Assembly (NCBI GenBank): GCA_026874595.1
Contig: CM049319.1
Coordinates: forward strand, 18,021,101 to 18,085,100
Origin: Sipunculus nudus
Taxonomy: Eukaryota; Annelida; Sipuncula; Golfingiida; Sipunculidae
DNA: 64,000 bases
Direction: 5' to 3'
Both the position numbers and the translations under genes were made by a program. A model generated the notes under the pieces. It had not been told where the DNA came from. It did no database searches and worked only from the letters and a program-made list of their open reading frames with translations. This document shows positions 43,099-54,472 of the stretch, piece by piece; within the stretch, counting starts at the first letter, position 1, and each line of letters opens with the position of its first letter.

Positions 43099-44189
43099 CA
43101 GGGTTGGGTTTTATACGGATAAAACTGTTTTTAATCCAGTTTTATCCGGATTATACAGGATTAAACTGGATCAAACTAAGAAACAACCTTGTAAAATTTA
43201 TTTAAATTAACATTTATGTTAATCAAGATACATAAGTTCAGAAGGTTTATTAATATATTAACACTATATAAGCTTGATACCGAATTGCCAAATTCCTCCA
43301 GGTTCAGGTTACACTGTTGTCAGCAGCCACTGTGGCATATCTTACTCGTCTTGCTGATGGTCAATTTCTCATTAGAATGTATCATCTTTATAGCATCTTC
43401 CTAAGCCACCAACAATTTACAAATAGTCAAGGGCAGGGTACAGAGTGACATTTGCAGCCCATTTTCAACAACTTATGGGGAAATTAGAGTCCAGTGGAGG
43501 ATGATGCCTGAATGACTTTGATCCAATGGAGGTTTCTCCTCTCACTCAGGCTGTCATGACTAACCCACATTCAGAGAAACAAACTTGGGCAAGATATTTT
43601 TTTTAACATTTTATTGTTGGCGTGTCAGAGGGAACCCTAATAAAATTATGAACGGCTGATTTCACTGTATATAGTAAGTCTTTATGCCACAAATGACCGG
43701 ATTGTGTACATCTCTCTCAGACGTAAGAATTGATGTTAATCTGTGAATATATAACAGGACATTATATGGTACTTTAATTTTTGAGTTTACCTAAACATGC
43801 ATGAACTGCAGTTGTTTAGCCTTTTATAATGTAATGTAGAAAATATGCGATATATTGTTATAAAAAGTCACTCGTAAGAAGTGAAATAATTTAAAAGTCT
43901 CAGATTTATTATTAAGATCATTGCATCACTTTCAGTAGAATTCTGTGACAAGAAATATTTGTTCTATGTATAAATATAGTAACATAATAATTCAGTCAAC
44001 TAGAAAAATGTTTATTATTAGAACTATTATTTTACAGTCGAAAGCTAAATTTAATATGAAATGTCTACTTCACAGACAATATACACCCAAACTTCGGATA
44101 AAACTGGATAAAAACTGTTTTATCCGACCCAGATTAATCCGGATGAATTCAGTGGATTTAACCGACTGCGGATAAAACTGCCAACCCTG
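43099..44189. mobile_element. Non-autonomous hAT element, perfect 8-bp TSD
   Basis: Ends CAGGGTTGGGTTTTATAC and CAGTTTTATCC-type complement (GGATAAAACTGCCAACCCTG) share CAGGGTTGG. TTTGTGGG flanks it exactly on both sides (43091-43098 and 44190-44197). Subterminal GGATAAAACTG and AATCCGGAT / ATCCGGATT blocks repeat in both orientations. 1091 bp, no transposase. Confidence 0.92.
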
Positions 44190-44250
44190 TTTGTGGGTGT
44201 GATAATATAAAAATGCATTTTCACTATAGGTTTTCATTACATTTGCAAAA

Positions 44251-44254
<4 letters not shown>

Positions 44255-44296
<42 letters not shown>

Positions 44297-44598
44297 CCAA
44301 GCTGTAATATTTATATCTTGGGAGATTTTGTTTCATATGGCTGCAAGTTCCCAAAGGTTATAAATAGGTGAAAAGTATACGTCCTCTCATAAAGGGAATC
44401 CTTGCTTTATCTCGTTATTTTACGCATTACTGAGGTGAGCCTACTAAAACATGTTAGAACAACATTCACCTGAGGATCGGGTCGCATGCCGCGTGAAACA
44501 GCCTGTAGTGAATTTACAGTTATGTTTTTCTTCAGTGTTATATCGCTCTGGCCTTGTCTGAAGGCCATAGAGCACTTTACACCGGAGGGTAACTCTTC

Positions 44599-44666
<68 letters not shown>
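44255..44666. repeat. Two (TA)n microsatellites
   Basis: (TA)n at 44255-44296, interrupted by ATACATAT, and at 44602-44666. Between them is unremarkable sequence with no exon. Confidence 0.9.
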
Positions 44667-44669
<3 letters not shown>

Positions 44670-44735
44670 TTATCTTACCCGGTTTACCGGCAGTTTTGTC
44701 ATCCTGAGACCCTCGTTGTGGGCAGACGTTCAACC

Positions 44736-44926
44736 ATGTCTCTTTTAAATGACTTCCCTGTCTGTAAAATGCATAAAAAAGGTCCCCCTGAAAAACTGCC
44801 TACAAAATTTTTCACAAAAAGATTAATTAAAATCCCTTTGCCAGATGGCGACAGTGCATACTATTGTTTTGACCCGAAAGCACTTTTGTTATATGACGCA
44901 TGCGCATTACACTGGCGTCCCACAAA
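44736..44926 (+). CDS. Weak candidate exon, unknown product
   Basis: CAACCATGT at 44736 opens MSLLNDFPVCKMHKKGPPEK, then LPTKFFTKRLIKIPLPDGDS and AYYCFDPKALLLYDACALHW, reaching AAA|GTGAGT, a near-consensus donor at 44927. Without splicing a TGA follows at once. The composition is protein-like, but I recognise no family and no partner exon. Confidence 0.3.
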
Positions 44927-45131
44927 GTGAGTGAATCTGATTGGACGCAGGAAGTTCTGCCCACATGCAAGGTCGGCAAAAAAGACAACGGCGTAATAAG
45001 CGCTTTCCACAAGGCCGTTATAAGTTTATAACGACAAAAGTTTACCACAAGAGTGGTCAAAATTCGGAATGACAGAATTCTATAAATATATATTAAACAT
45101 GTCCTTACCATGATTTTTCTTATAACGATAT

Positions 45132-45134
<3 letters not shown>

Positions 45135-45209
<75 letters not shown>
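45135..45209. repeat. (TA)n microsatellite
   Basis: Pure TA repeat of about 75 bp. Confidence 0.95.
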
Positions 45210-45212
<3 letters not shown>

Positions 45213-45654
45213 GCGAATGTTAAGTCGGAAGAACAGCCGGCTTGTCTCCCCTGCGTAATATTTCTTCTTTTCCTTCGCTATGGCATTGTTGGCATTGTCG
45301 TCTTGGTGACACTGTCACCGGAAACTGTTTTAATCTGTCTCTCTGTTTGAGTCCCCTGAATAGAAATAATTTTTCAGATTTATCATTTTTATATAAAGTT
45401 CTCTATCATTAAAGTTTAGATTTATATTTAATAGAGGTCAGAATAAAGTCGATATCAATACAATTATTATTATGTGTATAGATCCCCACCATCTCGGGAT
45501 TTGCCGAAGATGTCCGATACTGAACGGCTATGTGGCATGAAACCTTCCCTGACCGGTTTTTGAGAAACCTAAAGCAACTATAGGACAGGTCGCATGGCAT
45601 GGGTACTTGGGCGTGACGTGCCCCTACTGACGATCCCGTTAGGGACATCACGTC

Positions 45655-45720
45655 AGTCCAGCCTCATGTCAAGCTTTCGACAACACGTCGATTCTGATCT
45701 TGTCCACTTTGTTGCAGGTA
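45655..45720 (+). repeat. 65-bp direct repeat, copy 1
   Basis: GTCCAGCCTCATGTCAAGCT through CACTTTGTTGCAG recurs at 47636-47698 with a handful of mismatches. In this copy GTTGCAG is followed by GTAGGTAAA, like an exon end with donor; in the other it continues TATAAACAG. The pair could be remains of terminal direct repeats of one element. Confidence 0.75.
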
Positions 45721-45994
45721 GGTAAAATTATTTTCAAAAGGTTGTAGATAGATGCCAAAGTATAAATTGAATGTCAATATAATATTCCCTAATTAACATT
45801 AATATATTTTCTATCTGGGTGTTTTAATTATATATCCTTGTAATATTATCGTTATTACTACGGGACCCCTGAACCTTCGACCTCGAGTTCTTTGGTTGCA
45901 CTGGAAACCCCGTGAAATATTCCTGTAAATCTTTAAAGGGACCCATACCACAAGTCAATATGCCAAATTATTGCTGACCTCTAAAAGAGCATTT

Positions 45995-46059
45995 CCACGT
46001 GTCCAAATAATTTCCACGTGTCTAGATAATCTCCACGTGTGCCGATAGAATTCCACGTG
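45995..46059. promoter_or_regulatory. Phased array of four CCACGTG E-boxes
   Basis: CCACGTG at 45995, 46014, 46033 and 46053, i.e. steps of 19, 19 and 20 bp, within a diverged 19-bp tandem unit. CACGTG is the binding site of MYC/MAX/USF-type bHLH proteins. A CCAAT motif follows at 46074. Function is not proven; it may be a chance short minisatellite. Confidence 0.5.
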
Positions 46060-46752
46060 GGACTGAAAGAATGGCCAATAAACGAATTATAACTGTACTG
46101 GTACATCTGACCTCCGTTTTTCCGTCTGTCCATCATTTATTCCCCCCCCCCCCCCACTCCTAATTAAGGCAGCAGCAATATTTAAAAATTAGCTTGAAAA
46201 TACATAGAATGAGTGAACAGAATATAAAACATAACAGAACTAAATGTAACACTCGTATTGAAAAATTCAATAAAATCATATTTTCTTTTATAAAATATAA
46301 TAAGAAAATGGGTCTACGGCATAAATAGGAGTAAAGAGAAAATGGTTCTACAGCAACGGCCTTCTCTCAAACAAACGCAGACGTTATGACTATAACCGTG
46401 CTGCCGTCTATCGGTGGATGCTCGCACTTATTCGAGCTAACCCATAACACCCCCCCCCCCCCCCCCTTCTCTCTTTTATTTTTGACAAGTTGAATTACCA
46501 CGAAATGTTAGCGAAATGAACCAGAAATTCCTACAAACGTTCATAAACCTCACATAAACGTATTTTAAAACTTAAACCACTTAGCATTGTGGCAGAACTT
46601 ACTGTGGGAATATGCCAATTTACTTTCAACCGTAAAAATCTGATCCTTTAAATAAAAGTACGATCCTATGCATTAAAAGTATCAGAACCACTGACCCATG
46701 ACTGACTCCCAGTAACTTTCCACTTAATTATTAATTTTGAACCTCACCTGTG

Positions 46753-46918
46753 ATAGCCCTGCCGCAAAATTCACGTTAAATTCATACACAACTTTCACCA
46801 AGCGGTCTGCGCATGGCGATGTTGATGTTTCGTCACCGGGAACCACCTGTTTGCGCGCGGCGGCCTCGTTCTTCTGGCTCGCTGTTTCCTTTATAAACCA
46901 TTCCCCTTTTATAACACA
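46753..46918 (-). CDS. Weak candidate minus-strand exon
   Basis: A minus-strand frame reads KETASQKNEAAARKQVVPGD, ETSTSPCADRLVKVVYEFNV, NFAAGLSQ and ends at CACAG|GTGAGG, a strong donor. It is locally CG-rich. TATAAAAG lies at 46913-46906 just upstream on the same strand. If that TATA box is real the transcript start would fall inside the frame and leave no in-frame ATG, so the reading is doubtful. Product unknown. Confidence 0.25.
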
Positions 46919-47635
46919 CATTAGTCCTTCTATTTATTATGTTACGAAGTAATGTTAATGTGTGATCAACCAAAGATATCCCATACCTACAAGTCAATAA
47001 ATTTCCTAGGGGAGATAAACCACCATTATCCGTCCCTCCAAATATAGTGGGATACCCCCTTCGCTCTTCCATCATAGACTCCCAGAAAATAACCATCCCG
47101 AATGTTTTCACTTAGAAATTTACTATAATCATTGGTCATATTTATATTTTATCTTGCAATAGCAGAATTTCTTTGAATGATAGCAATATAGGACATTATG
47201 TACTTAAGAATGATACTTATAGCCTAGATGTTTCACATTTGTATACTTAATGTATGTTATTATAGATAGAAGATATAAACGAAGTGAATTATAGATAGAA
47301 GATATAAACGAAGTGAAATCTTAGCGCTATTGTTTGTGAATAGTTGTACACAAACATAATTTGTGTATGAATAGTAAGAGGTAAACAAATATAAATTAGA
47401 TGAGAGTATATGAGATAAAGATTGATAGATATGTATAAACATGATGTAAAATAGTGTGAGATTAGGAGTTGTTTAAAAGATATGTATAATAACATGGTTA
47501 TAATAACATGAAGATTTCAGGTAAACATACATTAACATATCTTGTGTACTTGTTGCAGATGCATAAATTGCATTTGAGTATATTTATATACATTATAATA
47601 AACAGTTCAGTATTTGTGAACAATATGATCAAGTG

Positions 47636-47793
47636 AGTCCAGCCTCATGTCATGCTATCGACAACACGTCGATTCTTATCTTGTCCACTTTGTTGCAGTA
47701 TAAACAGTTGTCAAGTGTCAGCTCCGTGTCGTTTACCATTTGTGTGTGTGCGAGTGGGCAACGAACCAGACCCCGCCTTACCGCCCGCCCGCG

Positions 47794-47846
<53 letters not shown>
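47636..47846 (+). repeat. 65-bp direct repeat copy 2, then CG-rich segment and (TA)n
   Basis: 47636-47698 matches 45658-45718. It is followed by TGTGTGTGCGAGTGGGC, a CG-rich CCGCCCGCCCGCGACA stretch ending at 47796, and a (TA)n run at 47801-47846. Confidence 0.7.
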
Positions 47847-47848
<2 letters not shown>

Positions 47849-48283
47849 CTATATATATCCATCAAAATATAGTTGTATGAAGCGCCGGAGGACAAAATTA
47901 AAACATGTTATTCACATTAATATAATTAATCAATATAAATATCACCGTTCATTACTATTAAATAAAATACAATCAAAATCATATATTTTCCATCTATGAT
48001 AATATTATTACACTTTGACATGTCCAGCATCCACACGGTATTGTTCACTTCAAATTAAACCAGAGTGGAAGAAAAGTTTCATACATGATTTTACCTGAAC
48101 ACCAAAATTCGTGATTCTATAATTTGATTGATAGTTATTCACTTCTCTCGTTGAGCTGAATTATTTGGAAGATATCCAGGAGCAGTCCAAATTAAAAGCC
48201 GGTGAATTAAATAACATTTTAGCACTGATGCAGCTGAATTTAAACTCAGGCTTAACGCATGTCTGTCGTACACAAGAGAACAA

Positions 48284-48536
48284 TAGGCGCGGATTTAGGT
48301 CTGCGCCCGCCTCCCCCTTTTCGATCTGACCAATAAAATCTGGTAAAAAAAAAAAAACTCATAGTACACCCGTCACCGTCATGTTTAAAAAAACAGTGTA
48401 TGTCTAGCTTTATAATACATTTAAGCGACCCCAGATTGCACAATTGCAACCTATATTTTCAAAAACACTTCTACACTTGGTAGGGGGTACCCCCTCCCCC
48501 CCCCCCCCCCCCACTAAATTCCTGTATCCGCCCCTG
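48284..48536. mobile_element. MITE, GGGGCGGATCCAG-type, copy 1
   Basis: Left GGCGCGGATTTAGG and right CCTGTATCCGCCCCTG are imperfect inverted repeats. AGAGAACA occurs before it (48275-48282) and shortly after it (about 48541-48548), a possible but offset duplication. It contains a run of 17 C at 48496-48512. Confidence 0.55.
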
Positions 48537-48618
48537 AACAGAGAACAGAGGCAACACCAGTCAAGCTGGGCATATAACAAAGGATACCGCCTGTGATATT
48601 CCATGTTCGCGTAATTCT

Positions 48619-48851
48619 CAGGGGTGGATCCAGAGAGGGCTACGGGGTGTGCAAGCCTCCTGACAAACAGGGAATATATTCATTCTCTTCTACAGTCTCC
48701 AAATTCATTGAAATATTAATTTCAGTTAAATATTATAAAAATATAAATAAATTATCGGTTACTGTATCATTGGAATTTAAATCACAACTTTGAAGAAAAG
48801 TTTCATCTTTTTATGGAACCCATCCCTCCTTCCCAACGGATCCGCCCCTGA
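48619..48851. mobile_element. MITE, GGGGCGGATCCAG-type, copy 2
   Basis: CAGGGGTGGATCCAG at the left and GGATCCGCCCCTG at the right are inverted repeats. It lies 85 bp from copy 1. The 230-bp AT-rich interior is non-coding. Confidence 0.6.
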
Positions 48852-49590
48852 GCTAATCCGGGGTTAACTGGTTCAAACCCAAGCCGTTCGGCCAATGGTC
48901 AATTTGGTCGGGTCCAATACATTCCAAGGGGTGAAAGTGATTTATCTTGATAAAATTGAAATGTTTCTCATGGATTTCAAGATAAGTTTTTAAGAAAACC
49001 AATGGTTTCTTGGAGAAAGTTAATAATAAATTTGTGATGATCCCATCAATTATTGTTCATTTTAACTGAATGTCCGTGAACTCCACACCCTCCCACCCCC
49101 TGGTTGACCACTTGGGTGTAAGAACAGACCCATAACGGTCAAACTGCGTCACTCGTCTCGTATCGTTTGTGTGGTCCGGAGGTTTATACCGTGAGAAATC
49201 GTTCCAGGGAATATCGTTGGTATGTGATTTTAATTTTTTAAGTGGTTGATGCTCTTATTATTGGCGTATGGTTTAAATTATAAATTCCTGATATTCATAA
49301 GTAGGCTTCATTACTGCTGGGTTTCACTAAATATTTTCCAAAATCCAGAAGATAATGTCGCACGTTTGATCTCCACTCATAATAAAGTAACTTCATCAGC
49401 AATTGACCCCCCCCCCCCCCCCCATTCATGTACAGCTTTTAACTGAAATAGTAAAAAAAATATTTTACTCTCAAGCAAACAGTGCACAGATAAATCTGTT
49501 TTTCTTAAACCATTTTTGTATGTGGAAAAGAAATTATTTCCATGGAATTAATATAAGGAAACCTAGAAGACGTATAATTATACTTTCAAA
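48852..49590. other. Unannotated stretch
   Basis: Contains a run of 17 C (49407-49423). Nothing else recognised. Confidence 0.5.
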
Positions 49591-49592
49591 TA

Positions 49593-50582
49593 CAGTGAAC
49601 TCTCGCATGACGACCACCCCGTTAACACGACCACCCCGCTATCACGACCACTTTTCTAGGTCCCAGAATTGTCTAATATAAATTATCATATAAAAAATTT
49701 CGGTAACACGACCACCCCACTATCACGACCAACGACCACCTTTTTTGGTCCCAACCTTCAGATGAGCCCCCATATCACGACCACTGGCCTGTGGCGACCG
49801 CGCCCCGGTGAGCAGATGACACGCTCATCGCCGAGCCGGACTTAGATAATAGCCTTTAATTAATTAGCCGTATCCCGACCACTGGTCTGTGACGACCGCG
49901 GCCCGCTCTTCGCTCAGCTTAGACTTAGATAATAGCCCGTGATTGATTAGCCGGGAACGTGGGAAAACCCGCTTTCATATGCTAAGCCATAGTTAGACTT
50001 GTTTATAATGCTACCCAATTTGTTAGTCACATTATACGCATCAATAGATTTTGCACTCTTTGGTCCGTTACTTTGTTGAATACGGGTGTTAGATTAGCAT
50101 TTTACATACTGATAAAATGGAGTTTAGCACACGTAACTGACCCCACACGCATACATTCAGGTGAGTAAAGTAAAACTGTGAAAATCACATTTCATTGATC
50201 AAGCAGGATGCATATACATGTAAATAACACCTAGAATTTGATGTGTCCATTTCGTTTTTACTACGTGTTCGACCTCAGGCCATCTTCGTGTTAAGATCAA
50301 TGCTGTGAGAATTACTTCAACGCCAACTATTTGTTTCATTTGTTTTATTTCTATGTAAAAAAAAACTTTTTAATCATATTCATGTTTGTTATTTATTTTT
50401 CTTTATATTTTGAATTTTAAACCAAAGTGGGACACCAACTTAACATTTACATGAAATACCCATATTATCGCCTGCGTATATATTGGCAGACTAATGTACA
50501 AACATCCCGCTAACACGACCACCCCGCTAACACGACCATTACGCCTGGTCCCGCAGGTGGTCGCGTTAGCGGGGTTTTACTG
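49593..50582. mobile_element. Pogo/Tc1-type MITE with TA target duplication
   Basis: CAGTGAACTCTCGC at the left and GCGGGGTTTTACTG at the right are imperfect inverted repeats, each bordered by TA (49591-49592, 50583-50584). Both ends carry several CACGACCACCCCGCT-type repeats (49610-49740 and 50513-50540), and GGTGGTCGCGTTAGC in inverse orientation. 990 bp without transposase; the terminus type is that of pogo/Tigger elements. Confidence 0.8.
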
Positions 50583-50584
50583 TA

Positions 50585-51713
50585 TATAGTCACAACGAGC
50601 ATGCCTATATATAATTATATATATGCTATTTGAAGTTTACCATTTAGCTTAGTACAGAACTTTTGTTGGAATAGCAAGTTGCTTAAATTGTAATTTAGAT
50701 CCAGTGACACCAAACAATTAATTTGTACTTCAAATCGGACACCCCGCGCTTTAATTATAAAACCCATCAAAACTTATTATATTCAGTCGAAATTTGCATA
50801 TCTTCGCCGGCCCACCAGAGGGCTAACTGGGGTTATAGCACGATACGATCTGTTCCTCTTAGAAAGGAAATTGAATAAAAATATTTCCAATGTTTTAAAA
50901 AAAAACAATGTTCACATAATGATGTATGTCGAAAGGCCTGTAATAAAAAATAACCATTCTGGAAAGCATGGAGCACCCGTAACATCAACAACTGATTCAA
51001 TTGTTCAGAGATAATTGAAGCATTAACAGCCCTGGTAGACATCTTGCATTTGGTGGCATTCCTGTATAAGGCTTTAGGCCTGTGTACTATTATGTTCATA
51101 ATTTAACTTCCTTTGTGCAAAATAGGGCTGAGAACAGAACAGTAATGTTTTACAGTGGTCAAATATACAATACACATAGATGTTCTGAACATTAATCAAT
51201 GGATATATGTTAAATCTCAAATGTTGCGTATGGAGTGTTATAATCACAGTTAATAACTGCAGGTGCAATCTATGGACTCCACATTGCATCAGTCACTGAT
51301 AAAAGCAATTGAGGAGTTCATTCTTATTAGTGCAATTCTTCAAATAGGGGTCAAAATAGGGTCCGACTGCTTCATAGGGTATTATTAACACACTATCATG
51401 GTTATAATTATATCAGAATGAGTTTGATGATTTATTTCGATTCCCGATGTAAGGGTAATATTGCAAAGAGTAAGTCCAGATACAATTTTAGGCCCAATTT
51501 TTAAGATCCAAAATGAAGCCTTAATAAAAATAGATGTCCTAAATGAGAGGTTCCAATGAAATTATAAATAAATTTTATATCCATCACTTATAATTGTTTT
51601 TTTTTTGTTTATTTACTATAAACAAGATCTAATGTGCTTCCTACAAAATTTCTATGAGCTGCTCTTCAGTATTTTCACTCGCTGGACTAACGAAGCCATG
51701 TCCTAAATTTTCG
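50585..51713. other. Unannotated stretch
   Basis: AT-rich, no repeat borders or exon recognised. Confidence 0.5.
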
Positions 51714-52351
51714 TCAACTCCGTTACAACTGCACCAATATGCCATCTACAGCCATCCAGCGGAACAAATCGAGTGACCAATCATATCATTCGTTACAGTT
51801 GTAGGACATTCAAAGTAAAGAATCATGGCTTCAATCCAGAGTTTTGATTTTATTCAGTGAAAATGTGTATAAAAAGTTAAGTAGCTTAATTCACCCATCA
51901 ACTCTGTTACGCCATTTGTGAAAAAAAGTAATTATTGAAACCTATAAACATCCATGAACAGGGAGAGGCATGAAATATTTGTTTGAAAGATATCATGTCT
52001 TTTAGGTCCGCTGATTAGGTAAAATTTAAAAAAATAATCAACTCCGTTGCGATTCTATTGTAACGGAATTGACGAATCACCAAACATTTTTTCTATGAAA
52101 AGTCCAACCAGTAATAAATGATTCACTGATGAAAGGATTTATAAATAAGCACACTGAAGAGAAGAAGCAGCTTCACTGACCACGTGATATTTAGTATAAT
52201 ACCTTTTAATGAGTTTATCTTGGTCTTGAAAATACTGTTGCTCTTTGAAAAAAATAAATAATTTTGGTATTTAAAAATACTTTAGACTTGAAAGTTGACA
52301 GCAATAGAAACATTAAAACTTATATATAAGACATATTTTATAAGTTTGTTT

Positions 52352-53442
52352 TAGAAGTGCGGACCGGACCGGACCGTTCGATGCACCAAATAAGCGTCCT
52401 GTCCTTGTCAGGTCTAGCTGTAGGCGTTCCGGTCCATAAGGTGGACCGGTCCAAGGGGTTCGGTCCATTTATTAAAATATCATTAAAATTAAAATTTATT
52501 GTAATTCCTTTTATTCTACGTTTGTTCTATATATTTTTTTATAACATATATTTTTTCAAATATTTAACAAAACCGAATATCTTACACAGCAAAACGTGCT
52601 ATAAATGTAATATTATAATCCATACTTTAATCGCAGGATCTGGGTCTGATTTTTTATGACAAATTTAAAATTACAATCTTTTTTAATAATTTTACAGTGG
52701 TATATATTTTGTGTTACTGTGTGGCGCATAGTGATTAGAATATAAGCGAAATGTGCAGGATGGAGCAAGCTGATTTAAAGAATTTGCTTTGCGGGGATAG
52801 ATGCGGGCTGACATAAGCTGATTAGTTTTGTAGCGGTTCAAAAGCGATATGATATTTAAAACTTAATATAATGTGCAGGGTTGGGCGAGCTGGTTCAAAG
52901 ATTTTGCTGGGCAGAGATGCGGATTGACATCAGCTGATAAGTTATGTAATGGTTTATGTGCGATTTGATACAGAAAACTTATTAATCCTTTGTTAATAAT
53001 TTAATATAAAGAAAATATTTAATGTATTCATCTTATAGAAATTGGTCTTATTACACTGTACAGTATCAGCATTGTGCATCACAGCAGGGACAATGATCTA
53101 ACGCTGAACATGTCACTTCAATCATAAGTTAATAGAAAAATGACCTTTAACTTTTACTCAAGAGGGAAAAAATATATATAAAATAATACATGTGCATGTA
53201 TATAAGTGTACTATTGCAGCTGTCATTGCTTTAAATACATTTTATGTAGCCAATGAGTCAGTCTGAGATGGTTTATTACCCCTTGTTCATAACACGATTT
53301 GTTTGTGAACTAAATCCTTAAACTCATCTGTTTAACTTAACCCTTTAAACGTTAGGTATAGGGCGGTCCAACCGGTCCGGTCCAGGAATAAGCGGTCTGG
53401 TATTTTGTGTTATCTGTCCAAGCGGTCCGGTCCGCACCTCTA
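52352..53442. mobile_element. Non-autonomous hAT element, perfect 8-bp TSD
   Basis: Ends TAGAAGTGCGGACCGGACC and GGTCCGGTCCGCACCTCTA are inverted repeats; GTTTGTTT flanks both sides exactly (52344-52351, 53443-53450). Clusters of CCGGTCC / GGACCGG sit in the outer 120 bp of each end. 1091 bp; no transposase. Confidence 0.93.
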
Positions 53443-53484
53443 GTTTGTTTATGAGCTTATAACTTAAATTCATTGGGTTTACAG

Positions 53485-53524
53485 GCTAATCACCATGGCT
53501 AAGACTGGGAAAGAACGAATGAGG
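53485..53524 (+). other. Tiny exon-like segment with Kozak start
   Basis: TTTACAG acceptor, CACCATGG start context, MAKTGKERMR, then AGG|GTATTT donor-like. Basic N termini of this kind occur in some predicted invertebrate repeat-encoded proteins, but with ten codons nothing can be assigned. Confidence 0.25.
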
Positions 53525-54472
53525 GTATTTAGACATTTTTTTTTCTGTTGGATTCATCTAATGAAGTGTTAGGCATTTATATAAGAAAGAATATCCCCAT
53601 AACCTATACACGAAAGGAGAACTTTCAAATTATGAACATTGTGTGTTGTGTATTCCGTTCTATGTTCTACACCTGACATCTTTTAGTGTAACACGAATTC
53701 AGGTTTATTACAACGCCGCTGAAAAAGTTCAGCTCAATCACGTTTTAGCATTGCATTAACCATCCAAGGACATTATGACTTCTTAATAAAACATGAAGTC
53801 TGTTGCATTAAATTAGGAGAAAGTTTTGGAACATATTACTGTGTATATTTTTTTAGTGGTCGAGCAGGCCCTTTTTACTTAGGATTTACTGTTCAATCCA
53901 ACAATTGGTATCAGTTTACATTAATATTTGTCTTATTTTCTTAAATATTTGTGAAATTAATGGTAATTAATTTTATTAGTTTAGATGATATTAGCCTTTA
54001 ATGCCAGTTGCATATATAGCACAGCTATTAATTTTATAAGGTAACAAGACTATCATTTTTGTTGAGAATGGATCTACTCCGTTACAGCTCTTAATTGTTA
54101 CAATATTTTCCTGGAACAAGATAATGTTGGCATTTCTTTACTTTCTCATGTATTTTTTGTCATTAAAGGAGAAAAACGTTTTTATTGAATTCAAATTGAA
54201 ATTGTTAAATACCAAGTAGGTAGGCATTTAGCAAGTTCTTTCTCGCAACAATCCCGAGTTGAGGTGTTCAATTTGGCAGTAATTTACATTAATTGACTAT
54301 GTGTTTAACATAAACGTTATGTGGTAAACTTTTGTTTACCTGTGAGGGTAACTTGTGTCGATATATTTTAGCATGATACAACATGATAGTTATCTGTTTA
54401 CTTTTTGTTCAAATGTGTTCAAAGTTTAGGTAAGAATATCTTTATAATTTAGTGCGTTATCAACTCCGTTAC

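Larger units (their letters stand above)
45721..47635. other. AT-rich stretch with C runs
   Basis: Holds C runs at 46142-46155 and 46450-46466, the E-box array, and a 29-bp tandem duplication (ATAGATAGAAGATATAAACG-type unit, about 47262-47319). No gene is supported beyond the weak exon listed. Confidence 0.5.
51714..54472 (+). repeat. Region with recurring TCAACTCCGTTAC motif
   Basis: TCAACTCCGTTAC or a one- or two-base variant occurs at 51714, 51898, 52038, 54073 and 54460, and inverted (GTAACGGAATTGA) at 52060. A hAT MITE (52352-53442) interrupts the region. A tiny exon-like segment lies at 53485-53524. I cannot assign the region to a known element. Confidence 0.55.

Noticed and set aside
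44407-44733. Frames with long YIYIYI stretches (also at 47633-47999)
   Set aside because: Translation of (TA)n microsatellites.
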